Assembly (NCBI RefSeq): GCF_900156405.1
Contig: NZ_FTNN01000005.1
Coordinates: 106,785-170,784, forward strand
DNA: 64,000 nt
DNA from: Shewanella morhuae
GTDB lineage: Bacteria > Pseudomonadota > Gammaproteobacteria > Enterobacterales > Shewanellaceae
Reading direction: 5' to 3'
Shown here: piece by piece, positions 27,239-36,293 of the stretch
Layout: every line of letters starts with the position of its first letter
How positions within the stretch are numbered: position 1 is the stretch's first letter
The notes under the pieces: generated by a model
The model's database searches: none
The model's input: only the letters and a program-made list of their open reading frames with translations
Told to the model about the DNA's origin: nothing
Position numbers and translations under genes: made by a program

Positions 27239-29311
27239 CTACTCTATAACTCGTCTAAAGGGCGGTAAGGCATCTAACAAAGATTTGCCATAACGCTTAG
27301 TTACTAATCGCCTATCTAGGATAGTGACTCTGCCATAATCTTGCTCTTTACGCAGTAATCTACCACAACTTTGAATTAGCTTACGCGATGCATCGGGGAT
27401 GGTTAATTGTAAGAAGGGGTTACCACCTTTCACTTTTACATATTCTGCATGGGCTTGCTCAACGGGCGAGGTTGGCACGGCAAAGGGCAGTTTAGTGACG
27501 ATTAAATTAGTGAGATAATCGCCGGGTAAATCGAGACCTTCAGAGAAACTGCCGGTGCCGAATAATATGCTCGGTTCACCTTTATCGCACTTGGCTTTAT
27601 GATTTTCGAGCAACTGCTGTCGCGGAGCATTGCCTTGAATAAGCAGCTCAGTGGTGAGTTTACCTTCAAGTAATTCAACCACTTTTTCCATCTGCCAATA
27701 AGAAGCAAATAGCACTAAGGTGGCCATTTCACCATCAATAAGCGTGATGATTTGTTCGGCAAGCTCTGCCGTATAGGCATCGTCAGTCGGCTCAGTACGC
27801 ATTTTGGGTAAATACAGTGTCGCATTATTCGGGTAATCGAAGGGGGATTGTAAGGCTAAATAACGGCTGCCATCATTAAGAGATAAACCGACTTGATGCA
27901 CGAAATGGTCAAAATTATTCAGTGCGCGCAGCGTGGCACTACATAAGACCACGCCCGCAGCCTTTTGCCACAACATAGATTCCAGCATAAAGCCGACTTC
28001 GATAGGCGAGGCACTAAAGAGGTAATCTGCTTGTTTACCGGTGATAAGTTCAACCCAGCGCGCCATAGGGGCACCTTTGTGTTTATCTTCCTTGGCCATC
28101 ATCTTCCACAATTTCTGTAGATTTTCGAGCCTTTGCAACATAAATCCGGTTTCAGCCAGTAGCGCTTCGGATTGATGTTTAGGAATATCACCATCTTTTA
28201 TTGCTTCGGCCAATAGTGACAGCATTTTATTAAATTGCTTCAGGGCGAGATTAGAGGTAACAGCAAGGTTTTCGGCAAGAATAAGCAGTGACTCGGGCAG
28301 TTTTCCGTGCTCAAAACGTAAACGGTTTTCCGGGTTGGCAAAGTGCTTGGTCTGGGAGTCGCAATATTGAGCAACTTGATTAAGCTGAGTGATCAAATCG
28401 CCTAAATGATCTTGCATCGCCTGTGCAGGAGCAATGATATTGTTGCTCTTTATTTGATTTTGTAACTTAGCGCAAGTCTTGCCAATTTTTTCGAGCCAGT
28501 CGCCAGCGCCTCTTAGCGTGGCCTGTGCACTGGAAAAGTCCCGTGCCACAATCGGTAAATGATGCGCCTCATCGATAACGTAAAACACATCTTCAGGATC
28601 GGGTAAAATTACCCCACCACCCAGTTCTAAGTCGGCAAATAATAAGCTGTGGTTGACGATGAGCACGTCCCATGTGTCGATATCTTCACGGGCCTTATGG
28701 AACGGACAATTTCTATGGCTGGCAACTTGGCGATGGCAGCTGTGTTTGTCACAGGCGATTTGTTGCCATAAATGATCTGGCAATGGCACGTCTAAGGTAT
28801 CAATTTCACCGTTCCAGCGACCTTCGTTATAGTCTTTTAACAGGCCGTGCATCATCGCCACTTGGCTATTGTCTGGCTTAGTTTGCCACATGGCCATTTG
28901 TGTACTGTCGTCATCACCGATGAGCATCGCCAGTTTTGATAAACACACATAACGTTGTCGACCTTTTACTAGGCCAAAACGGAAATTTAAACCAGATTGT
29001 TCAAAGAAAAACGGTAAGTCTTTATGCAGCAGTTGCTCTTGTAATGCCACGGTAGCGGTGGCAATACAAACTTTTTTCTTACTCGATAATGCCAGTGGGA
29101 TGGTACCAAGAATATAAGACAATGATTTACCGATACCCGTCCCCGCTTCGACCACAATAATGCGTCTATCTTTGTCATAGTCGCCGGCGAGGGTCTTAGA
29201 TATTTCTGCCACCATATAATTTTGTTCACGGCGCGGCCTAAAATTAGGCAAGGCGGTAGCAATATCTTTATAGATGGCGCGGATCTGGGTTTTTACATTG
29301 TCAGGTAACAT
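27239..29311 (-). CDS. dinG: ATP-dependent DNA helicase DinG
   Basis: DinG is a 5'-3' superfamily 2 helicase of the XPD type with an iron-sulfur cluster, acting on D-loops, R-loops and G-quadruplexes. The 690-residue product has Walker A EAGTGIGKS near 54-62, the DEAHH box VIDEAHHLP, and cysteines that can hold the cluster (RQRYVCLS, then CDKHSC and NCPFHKA). The C-terminal motif VI is QSCGRLLRKEQDYGR. It lies divergently from polB with a perfect LexA half-site pair between them, consistent with SOS induction. tauE and priC follow closely. Confidence 0.96.
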   Translation of the reverse strand: MLPDNVKTQIRAIYKDIATALPNFRPRREQNYMVAEISKTLAGDYDKDRRIIVVEAGTGIGKSLSYILGTIPLALSSKKKVCIATATVALQEQLLHKDLPFFFEQSGLNFRFGLVKGRQRYVCLSKLAMLIGDDDSTQMAMWQTKPDNSQVAMMHGLLKDYNEGRWNGEIDTLDVPLPDHLWQQIACDKHSCHRQVASHRNCPFHKAREDIDTWDVLIVNHSLLFADLELGGGVILPDPEDVFYVIDEAHHLPIVARDFSSAQATLRGAGDWLEKIGKTCAKLQNQIKSNNIIAPAQAMQDHLGDLITQLNQVAQYCDSQTKHFANPENRLRFEHGKLPESLLILAENLAVTSNLALKQFNKMLSLLAEAIKDGDIPKHQSEALLAETGFMLQRLENLQKLWKMMAKEDKHKGAPMARWVELITGKQADYLFSASPIEVGFMLESMLWQKAAGVVLCSATLRALNNFDHFVHQVGLSLNDGSRYLALQSPFDYPNNATLYLPKMRTEPTDDAYTAELAEQIITLIDGEMATLVLFASYWQMEKVVELLEGKLTTELLIQGNAPRQQLLENHKAKCDKGEPSILFGTGSFSEGLDLPGDYLTNLIVTKLPFAVPTSPVEQAHAEYVKVKGGNPFLQLTIPDASRKLIQSCGRLLRKEQDYGRVTILDRRLVTKRYGKSLLDALPPFRRVIE

Positions 29312-29336
29312 GCGTCACTACTTTATCGAATTAATG

Positions 29337-29352
29337 CTGTACATAATAACAG
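29337..29352. promoter_or_regulatory. LexA (SOS) box between dinG and polB
   Basis: CTGTACATAATAACAG has the exact CTGT-N8-ACAG pattern with an AT-rich centre, as in LexA boxes. It sits 26 bases upstream of dinG and about 80 upstream of polB. Both are known SOS genes in E. coli, so one operator probably controls both. Confidence 0.85.
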
Positions 29353-29431
29353 TGATTGCATAGCCTAAGAAACTTTTCTGCCATTTGGCGGCATTTAAAT
29401 TGAGTAGCGATGCGATTTGGGAACCAATGCG

Positions 29432-31861
29432 ATGAAGCCTGAGGCAACCGCGGCCGTTAGTGTACAAGGTCGAGTCATAACACGCCATGCGATTCATCGT
29501 CATGGGAGTTTAGTGTTGCAGTATTATTTAGCCACCGAGAAAGGCCCAGTACTGGTGGAGGTGCAAGACACTGAACATATTTGTTTTTGTCATCAAACAG
29601 ATGTCGCCTCGTTACAATTACAAACACCGGGTCAAGCACTGCGTTTTGTGCCATTAGCGCTTAAGAGCTTTAAAGGCGGCGCAGTCAGTGGCATTTATGC
29701 TAAATCCAGCAGTAGCTTACGTACTTTACAACGCATTGCTAAAGATGCTGATATTCCTTTATTTGAAGCTGATATTCGCCCAGAGCAACGTTATTTATTT
29801 GAGCGTTTTGTGGCACTTGATGTGGCTTTTTTAGGATCTTATCTTGAGCAGGGTTTTGATAATCCTGAGACTAATTTGCTCCCCGTGTTTATCGCCGAGC
29901 GAGCTAAGAGTATTGTTCCTTTAACGGCTGTGCATTTACGTTGTATCTCACTGGATTTTGAATGCAGTTTTGAGGGTTTGCTCTATTCGGTGGCGCTATA
30001 TGGTCAAGACGGTGGCCAATCTAATGGTCAAGCTAGCCTCAAGCAGACTTATGAAAAAGTCATTATGGTGGGGGAAGCTGAACTAAACTCCCCCGATTAT
30101 ATCGAATGGGTGGCCGATGAAGCGACGCTGATCCATCGATTAATCGCTTGGTTCCATGAGTTTGATCCTGACTTTATTATCGGTTGGTCAGTGGTCAGTT
30201 TTGATCTCGCGCTACTCTCGCGTCGCGCGCAATTACACCGTATTCCGCTCACTATTGGCCGCGGCGGCGCCAAGCTCGATTGGAAAGTTGAAAATAAGTT
30301 TCGCCCAGAAACCTTGAGTTTACCGGGGCGCGTTGTACTCGATGGTATCGATTGGCTTAAAGCTGCTTTTTATCACTTTGAGCGTTTCTCGTTGGAATTT
30401 GTGTCGCGGCAACTATTAGGGGAAGGCAAGGCCATTCATAACGTGGACAACCGCGTTGAAGAAATTGACCTGCTGTTTAAGACCAATAAACAAGCCTTAG
30501 CGCATTATAATCTTACCGATAGCCGCTTAGTGTGGGATATTTTTACTCACACTCAATTGTGGGATTTTGCCCTCGCGCGGGCCGAACTGACAGGTTTAGA
30601 ACTGGGGCGAGTAGGGGCTTCGGTGGCGGCGTTTAATCATTTGTATTTACCACATTTACATCGAGCGGGTTATGTCGCTCCTGCAGAGCCTGTGAGTCAG
30701 GGCATTGAAAGTCCTGGCGGCTACGTGATGGATTCTGTGCCGGGTCTTTATAAACATATCTTAGTGTTCGATTTTAAAAGTCTGTATCCCTCCATTATTC
30801 GCACCTTTTTGATCGATCCTAAAGGTTTGATTGAAGGTTTACAGTTACCTGAGTCTGAGTGTGTCGCAGGTTTTTTAGGTGGCCGATTTAGCCGGAAGCA
30901 GCCTATTTTACCTAAGCTTATCCAAACCTTATCAGAGCAGCGCGAAAAGTCTAAACGTGAACATAATGCGCCGTTATCCCAAGCGATAAAAATTATCATG
31001 AACTCCCTTTATGGGGTTTTAGGCTCCCAAGGCTGTGTTTTTCATGATGCTAAGTTGGCAAGTTCTATCACTATGCGTGGTCATCAAATTATGAAGCAAA
31101 CCCGCGCCTGGATAGAAGAAATGGGCTATCAAGTGATTTACGGCGATACGGATTCCACCTTTGTCTGGCTTGGCAGCGAGCCCGATGTCACCGATATAAG
31201 CGCCTTAGGTCAGACACTTGCCGACGATATCAACGCAAAATGGCACGCTAAGATTACTGAAGAATACCAAGTTGAGAGTTTTCTCGAGTTACAGTTTGAG
31301 CGTCATTACGAGCAGTTCTTTATGCCAACGCTAAGAGGGTCATTAGAAGGCAGTAAGAAGCGTTATGTGGGTGCTTGGCGTAATGCGAGCGATGAACTTG
31401 AACTTATTTTTAAAGGCATGGAGCAAGTGCGTAGTGATTGGAGTCCTTTAGCACGTAAAGTTCAAGCGTCACTCTATGAACGTATGTTTAACCAAAGGGA
31501 TATCAGTATTTATTTAACCAGTGTGTTTGAAAAACTGCTCGATGGGCAATTAGATGATGACTTGGTCTTTCGTAAACGTATGCGGCGCAATATTGAAGAT
31601 TATACGGCTAAGTCTTCTCCACATGTAAAGGTTGCACAGCAATTATGTGATGCGACAGATAATGCGGCTTTTGGCAAGCGAGGCACACAAATAGATTACC
31701 TAATCACTGTAAACGGTCCTGAGTCTGTTGAGTACAGAACGTCTAAAATTGACTATCAATACTACATAGACAAGCAAATAGGCCCTATTGCCGAGCCTGT
31801 GTTTTCAATAATGAAACTAAACTACATGAGTATTGCATCAAAACAACTGTTGTTAATATAG
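29432..31861 (+). CDS. polB: DNA polymerase II
   Basis: Pol II is the SOS-induced family-B polymerase used in fork restart and translesion synthesis. The 809-residue product has the 3'-5' exonuclease and polymerase domains in order. Exo I is SLDFECS, Exo II is DPDFIIGWSVVSFDL, Exo III is YNLTDSR, motif A is DFKSLYPSI, motif B is IKIIMNSLYGV and motif C is YGDTDSTF. In Exo II the usual asparagine is serine. The protein ends in QLLLI, corresponding to the beta-clamp-binding QLGLF at the end of E. coli Pol II. The ATG at 29432 was preferred to a TTG five codons earlier. Confidence 0.96.
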   Translation: MKPEATAAVSVQGRVITRHAIHRHGSLVLQYYLATEKGPVLVEVQDTEHICFCHQTDVASLQLQTPGQALRFVPLALKSFKGGAVSGIYAKSSSSLRTLQRIAKDADIPLFEADIRPEQRYLFERFVALDVAFLGSYLEQGFDNPETNLLPVFIAERAKSIVPLTAVHLRCISLDFECSFEGLLYSVALYGQDGGQSNGQASLKQTYEKVIMVGEAELNSPDYIEWVADEATLIHRLIAWFHEFDPDFIIGWSVVSFDLALLSRRAQLHRIPLTIGRGGAKLDWKVENKFRPETLSLPGRVVLDGIDWLKAAFYHFERFSLEFVSRQLLGEGKAIHNVDNRVEEIDLLFKTNKQALAHYNLTDSRLVWDIFTHTQLWDFALARAELTGLELGRVGASVAAFNHLYLPHLHRAGYVAPAEPVSQGIESPGGYVMDSVPGLYKHILVFDFKSLYPSIIRTFLIDPKGLIEGLQLPESECVAGFLGGRFSRKQPILPKLIQTLSEQREKSKREHNAPLSQAIKIIMNSLYGVLGSQGCVFHDAKLASSITMRGHQIMKQTRAWIEEMGYQVIYGDTDSTFVWLGSEPDVTDISALGQTLADDINAKWHAKITEEYQVESFLELQFERHYEQFFMPTLRGSLEGSKKRYVGAWRNASDELELIFKGMEQVRSDWSPLARKVQASLYERMFNQRDISIYLTSVFEKLLDGQLDDDLVFRKRMRRNIEDYTAKSSPHVKVAQQLCDATDNAAFGKRGTQIDYLITVNGPESVEYRTSKIDYQYYIDKQIGPIAEPVFSIMKLNYMSIASKQLLLI

Positions 31862-32081
31862 TGTGTTAGCTGTTTTTATTGTGTTTTATTCCGTGGTGAG
31901 CGTGGAGGGTATATAGGTTTTATACTGTTAATAATTTTGTTTTTGTGATGCTGCGATGCATATTTTTTAGGTTTCGCTTTGAGGAGATATTGAAAGTTTG
32001 CTACTCTTTAAGCTGAAACTGTAAGGAAATGTAACAACGAAATGACGTTGGTAAAACATAAACAAAAAGGTTAAACCCCAA
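31862..32081. other. Leader of the porin gene
   Basis: This AT-rich non-coding gap presumably contains the porin promoter. I could not pick one convincing -10/-35 pair. There is no obvious terminator for polB. Confidence 0.4.
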
Positions 32082-33293
32082 ATGAACAAGACGTTAGTAG
32101 CCACTGCGCTGGCAGTAATATTTATAGCCCCTTCTGTCAGTGCTATCGAGATCTACAAAGATAATAAAAATGCCGTAGAAATCGGTGGTTTTATCGATGC
32201 TCGCGTGATCAACACTCAAGATGAAACAGAGGTTGTTAATGGTGCTTCACGGATTAATTTCGGTTTTAACCGTGAGTTGACCGATGGCTGGAAAGCATTT
32301 GCAAAACTAGAATGGGGTGTCAATCCGGTGGGTAATAGCGATATTGTGTACAATAATCGCTTTGAATCGGTACAAGAAGAATTCTTTTATAATCGTTTAG
32401 GTTATGCAGGTTTATCCCACGATAAATACGGTACCTTAACTATCGGCAAGCAGTGGGGTGCTTGGTACGATGTTGTTTACAGCACAAACTACGGTTTTGT
32501 ATGGGATGGTAATACTGCCGGTGTTTATACTTTTAACAAAGATGATGGCGCAGTAAACGGTGTGGGTCGTGGTGATAAAACGGTTCAGTATCGTAACGCT
32601 TTTGGCGATCTAAGCTTCGCTATTCAAGCTCAGTTAAAAAACGACAGTTTTTACACCTGTGACACAACCGCTGAGATCTCTCAAAGTCAGTGCCAAATAA
32701 ACTGGGAAAGTGGCGATAAAGCGGCGCAGAAAGTCGAATATAACTACACCTATGGTGGCGCGCTGACCTATAAAGCGACTGACATGCTGACATTAACTGC
32801 AGGTGCTAACCGCGGTGAGTTTGATGTAAGTTTTGGCAATGGCACGCAATCTACTGCGGTTGATCTTATCTATGGTGCCGGTATTACTTGGGGCAATTTC
32901 GACAATGATGGTTTATACGCAGCAGCAAACATCAATAAACAAGAAAATCACGATACAGATAACATTGGCCGCTTAATTAAAGATGCTTATGGTATTGAAT
33001 CATTAGCCTCTTATAAGTTTGATAATGGACTACGTCCATTTATATCGTACAACATATTAGACGCAGGTGATGACTACGTAATCCAGCCTAACTTTAATGC
33101 AGATCCAAAAGACGTGTTTAAGCGTCAGTTTGTGGTGGTGGGGTTGCATTTTGTTTGGGACCCAAACACCGTTCTTTACGTAGAAGCACGTAAAGATTAC
33201 AGCGATTTTACGAGTGCAGATAAAGATCAGGAGGCCAGAATGGCACTTTCTGAAGATGACGGTGTCGCAATTGGTATTCGATACTCACTCTAG
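32082..33293 (+). CDS. Outer-membrane porin (general trimeric porin family)
   Basis: This 403-residue protein has a signal peptide ending SVSAIE near residue 21. A 16-strand porin sequence follows, of the OmpC/Omp35-like Gram-negative porin family: VEIGGFIDARV at the first strand, RINFGFNRELTDGWKAFAKL, and YGTLTIGKQWGAWYD before the constriction loop. The C-terminal strand ends in GIRYSL. The last residue is Leu rather than the usual Phe; the preceding pattern still fits a beta-signal. Substrate preference is unknown. It is monocistronic, with a strong terminator, and precedes a TonB-dependent receptor. Confidence 0.92.
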   Translation: MNKTLVATALAVIFIAPSVSAIEIYKDNKNAVEIGGFIDARVINTQDETEVVNGASRINFGFNRELTDGWKAFAKLEWGVNPVGNSDIVYNNRFESVQEEFFYNRLGYAGLSHDKYGTLTIGKQWGAWYDVVYSTNYGFVWDGNTAGVYTFNKDDGAVNGVGRGDKTVQYRNAFGDLSFAIQAQLKNDSFYTCDTTAEISQSQCQINWESGDKAAQKVEYNYTYGGALTYKATDMLTLTAGANRGEFDVSFGNGTQSTAVDLIYGAGITWGNFDNDGLYAAANINKQENHDTDNIGRLIKDAYGIESLASYKFDNGLRPFISYNILDAGDDYVIQPNFNADPKDVFKRQFVVVGLHFVWDPNTVLYVEARKDYSDFTSADKDQEARMALSEDDGVAIGIRYSL

Positions 33294-33343
33294 TCGTTTC
33301 ATTCTTTAAAACATAAATTGAGTTAATACCGAACTCTCTTTGT

Positions 33344-33379
33344 AAAAATACCAGTCAGAAATGACTGGTATTTTTTTTG
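33344..33379 (+). terminator. Terminator of the porin gene
   Basis: AAATACCAGTCA pairs with TGACTGGTATTT around a GAAA loop and is followed by a run of T. Confidence 0.9.
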
Positions 33380-33491
33380 TGGTTTCAAAGTCTTTCTTTT
33401 AGCTAATATGTACACATAATGTGCAAATTGTCGCGCAAATGAGACGTTTGTGTATTTATTGTTGCTTAAAGGTTTTATATGTGATTTTATT

Positions 33492-33546
33492 GTTTCAAGC
33501 GAGGGTCGAAGACACCTCTGTTTGAAACCGTTTATTAAATAAGCGG
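33492..33546 (+). promoter_or_regulatory. Leader hairpin and palindrome before the TonB-dependent receptor
   Basis: GTTTCAA at 33492 pairs with TTGAAAC at 33522 and encloses a GAGG/CCTC inner stem. Immediately after, CCGTTTATTAAATAAGCGG (33528-33546) is a near-perfect palindrome. These could be an operator and/or a folded mRNA leader. I do not recognise the regulator; it does not resemble a Fur box. Confidence 0.4.
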
Positions 33547-33584
33547 ATTATAATAAAGACATAATATTTCCAGGGAGATTGACA

Positions 33585-36191
33585 ATGCTAAAACATAATT
33601 TACTTGCTAATTCTGTACGCTTAGCTTTGATTAGCGGCGTAGCAGTTGCTGCTTTTACGGCTCCAGTTGCTGTGGCGGCTGAAGATGGGGCGAAAGTCGA
33701 GCGTATTGAAGTTACAGGTTCACGAATTAAACGTACTGACCTAGAAGGTGCTTCACCAGTTACAACCATTACGACTGAAGACATGAAGGTTGAAGGTAAC
33801 TTTACCGTTGCGGACGCTTTACGAAATAGTAACTTAAACTCATTTGGTTCTTTTTCTGAGCGTTCAGGTAGTTCAGCTCAGTCGCAAGCGACTATTGATT
33901 TACGCGGTGCCGGCTCAAGTCGTACGCTTGTGTTAATCGATGGCAAACGCTTTCCTGGTTCTCCAACGTTAGGCGGTTCATCTGCGAACTTAAACGCTAT
34001 TCCTATGGCGGCAGTAGAGCGCATTGAAATTCTAACCGATGGTGCTTCTTCTACTTATGGTTCAGATGCCATTGCTGGTGTTGTTAACATCATCATGAAA
34101 AAGAACTACCAGGGTATCGAATTTAACGTTGGCGCTGGTGCTCGCGATCAAGATGAAGGCATGACAAGTAAAGAGTTTTCTGTTGTTGCTGGTTATCAGA
34201 TGGATAAAGGTAACCTGACCTTTGCGTTTGATCATCAGGACCGTGAAGGTATTAGAGATGCAGATCGCTCTTACACTGCGCCTAGCTTGAACGATTTAAA
34301 CGGTGACGGAGAAATCCAGTTCGAAGAAGCTATCGGTTGGAGTAGATACGGCGCAACTATTACTAACCCCGATAGAACAATGACTCAAGCTTCACCACTT
34401 TGTGATGATTTAGAAGCAAAGTATGGCTCTGATAAATTCCGAACGATTAAAGCTGACAACGTATCAGGCGCAGGCCACACATATTGTGCGTTTGCTCCAG
34501 CTAACGTTTCTTATAACAAAGCCTCTGTAGATCGTAATACTGTCTATGTCGATTCTAACTATGAAGTTGCTGAAGATGTAGAGTGGTTTGGCCGTGTCAT
34601 GTTCACTCAAAACAGCTCTTTTGGTCGCTATGCGCCACCTGCAGCAAATTGGAACAACATGACTGCTGACAACCCACATAACCCTTATGGTGTAGATGGT
34701 GCTATAGGAGCATTTCGCTGGGTAGATATTGGCAATCGTGACGGTAACGTTAATGATTACAACCAAGATTACTTAACCGGACTGCGCGGTAGTATTAGTG
34801 CGTGGAATGATGCCACTTGGGAAGTCTATTATCACCACAACATCGCTGATAACAAATCTATCGGCGAGTATTATCTTAGTTATTCAGGTTTAGCATACAA
34901 CGAAGCTAATGGTATTGATCTCGGCTCTGAGGCTGGCGTTAATAACATGAAAGCTACTACGTTAACGCAAGACCGTGCAACGTTTAAGCAATGGAACGCC
35001 GGTATCGGTTTTGACGCATTCAGCCTACCAGCTGGTGCTATTGCGCATTATTTCGGTATGGAATACTTCGATCAGAACTTTACATCAGTCTATGATGCTC
35101 AATCTGAAGCGGGTTTAGTTGGTGGTAGCGCGGGTAACTCTGCTGGCGGCGATCGTCAAGTATGGGCAGCGTTTTATGAAGCAGCCTTACCTATTACAGA
35201 AACAATTGAAGTAAACCTTGCTGCCCGTTATGACGATTATAGCGATTTTGGTGGTAACGTTGCGCCTAAAGCTTCTGTTCGTTGGCAAGCGCTGGATAAC
35301 GTTGTTGTGCGTGCATCATACTCAGAAGCGTTCCGCGCTCCAGGCCTAGATCAATTAAATGCGGCTACTACGTATAGTGCGGAATATGGTACGGACTATG
35401 CGTATTGTCGTTCTAATGGCATTAGCGACACTCAATGTTTAGAAACGCAGTACGATACATTTATCTCAGCAAACAGCGAGTTAGGCCCTGAAACTTCTGA
35501 ATATATCAACTTAGGTGTTGCTTGGGATATCGTTGATAACTTTGGTATCAAGGTTGACTACTTCGATTTAAACATCGATAACGTAATCAGTCAGCGCAGT
35601 ATTACTAACGTAATGGAAGGTGTAGCCTCCGGTTCGTTAGCTCAAGATGGGACTTTCTATGTTTTACGTGCGCCAGGTACTGGTGGAAGCCTAGGTAAGG
35701 CCTATGAAGTAGGTACTGGTTATGGCAACGGCGATAAGTTACAAATTGAAGGCATTGACGTTGCACTTAATGGCAACCTTGAAACAGAGTTTGGTGACTT
35801 TTCAGTAAACTGGACTAACAGTTTCATACTTAAATATGATGAAGAAGTTGAAGGTGGCGCAGGTTCAGTTGATACCGCAGGATGGAATGGTCAGCCAGAC
35901 TATAGATCTGTATTTACTACAGTATATAAAATTGGTGATAACGCTTTCTCGTGGAACATGAACTACACCAGCTCAACAAATGAAGATAAAGAAGAAGGTA
36001 AGTTAGATTCTTGGTTAATCCACAATATCAGCTACAGCTACGATATCGGTAGTTATGGCAAAGTATTGTTAGGTGTTAATAACCTGACTAATGAAGATCC
36101 TGTACTGAGTTCTTCTGGTTCGTACGACAACCCAGAGTTGTATAACAACTATGGTCGTGAATATCGTGCAAGCTATACTCTAAAATTCTAA
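33585..36191 (+). CDS. TonB-dependent outer-membrane receptor
   Basis: This 868-residue protein has a signal peptide ending VAVAAE near residue 27. A TonB box-like VERIEVTGSRI and the plug domain follow (SPVTTITTEDM; TIDLRGAGSSRTLVLIDGKR; ASSTYGSDAIAGVVNI), then a 22-strand barrel ending YRASYTLKF. The plug type, with GSRI and LIDGKR, is shared by many receptors for complex nutrients such as oligosaccharides and peptides as well as siderophores, so the substrate is unknown. The ATG at 33585 follows GGGAG. It is followed by a terminator and stands between a porin and the TonB2 energising operon, suggesting a functional link but not an operon. Confidence 0.93.
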   Translation: MLKHNLLANSVRLALISGVAVAAFTAPVAVAAEDGAKVERIEVTGSRIKRTDLEGASPVTTITTEDMKVEGNFTVADALRNSNLNSFGSFSERSGSSAQSQATIDLRGAGSSRTLVLIDGKRFPGSPTLGGSSANLNAIPMAAVERIEILTDGASSTYGSDAIAGVVNIIMKKNYQGIEFNVGAGARDQDEGMTSKEFSVVAGYQMDKGNLTFAFDHQDREGIRDADRSYTAPSLNDLNGDGEIQFEEAIGWSRYGATITNPDRTMTQASPLCDDLEAKYGSDKFRTIKADNVSGAGHTYCAFAPANVSYNKASVDRNTVYVDSNYEVAEDVEWFGRVMFTQNSSFGRYAPPAANWNNMTADNPHNPYGVDGAIGAFRWVDIGNRDGNVNDYNQDYLTGLRGSISAWNDATWEVYYHHNIADNKSIGEYYLSYSGLAYNEANGIDLGSEAGVNNMKATTLTQDRATFKQWNAGIGFDAFSLPAGAIAHYFGMEYFDQNFTSVYDAQSEAGLVGGSAGNSAGGDRQVWAAFYEAALPITETIEVNLAARYDDYSDFGGNVAPKASVRWQALDNVVVRASYSEAFRAPGLDQLNAATTYSAEYGTDYAYCRSNGISDTQCLETQYDTFISANSELGPETSEYINLGVAWDIVDNFGIKVDYFDLNIDNVISQRSITNVMEGVASGSLAQDGTFYVLRAPGTGGSLGKAYEVGTGYGNGDKLQIEGIDVALNGNLETEFGDFSVNWTNSFILKYDEEVEGGAGSVDTAGWNGQPDYRSVFTTVYKIGDNAFSWNMNYTSSTNEDKEEGKLDSWLIHNISYSYDIGSYGKVLLGVNNLTNEDPVLSSSGSYDNPELYNNYGREYRASYTLKF

Positions 36192-36214
36192 TAAACCGTT
36201 AGAATACTGATGAC

Positions 36215-36242
36215 AAGGCCAGCAAATTGCTGGCCTTTTTGT
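36215..36242 (+). terminator. Terminator of the TonB-dependent receptor gene
   Basis: AAGGCCAGC pairs with GCTGGCCTT around a short loop and is followed by TTTTT. Confidence 0.88.
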
Positions 36243-36293
36243 TATATTTCGAACATCTAAAAGCGGTGATATTTCAATTTCGTAGGAGATTGC

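Noticed and set aside
31921..32000. CRP-like site TGTGATGCTGCGATGCAT before the porin
   Set aside because: Only the left half (TGTGA) matches; the right half lacks TCACA.
33294..33584. Search for a Fur box before the TonB-dependent receptor
   Set aside because: No stretch close to GATAATGATAATCATTATC was found here or before the TonB2 operon.
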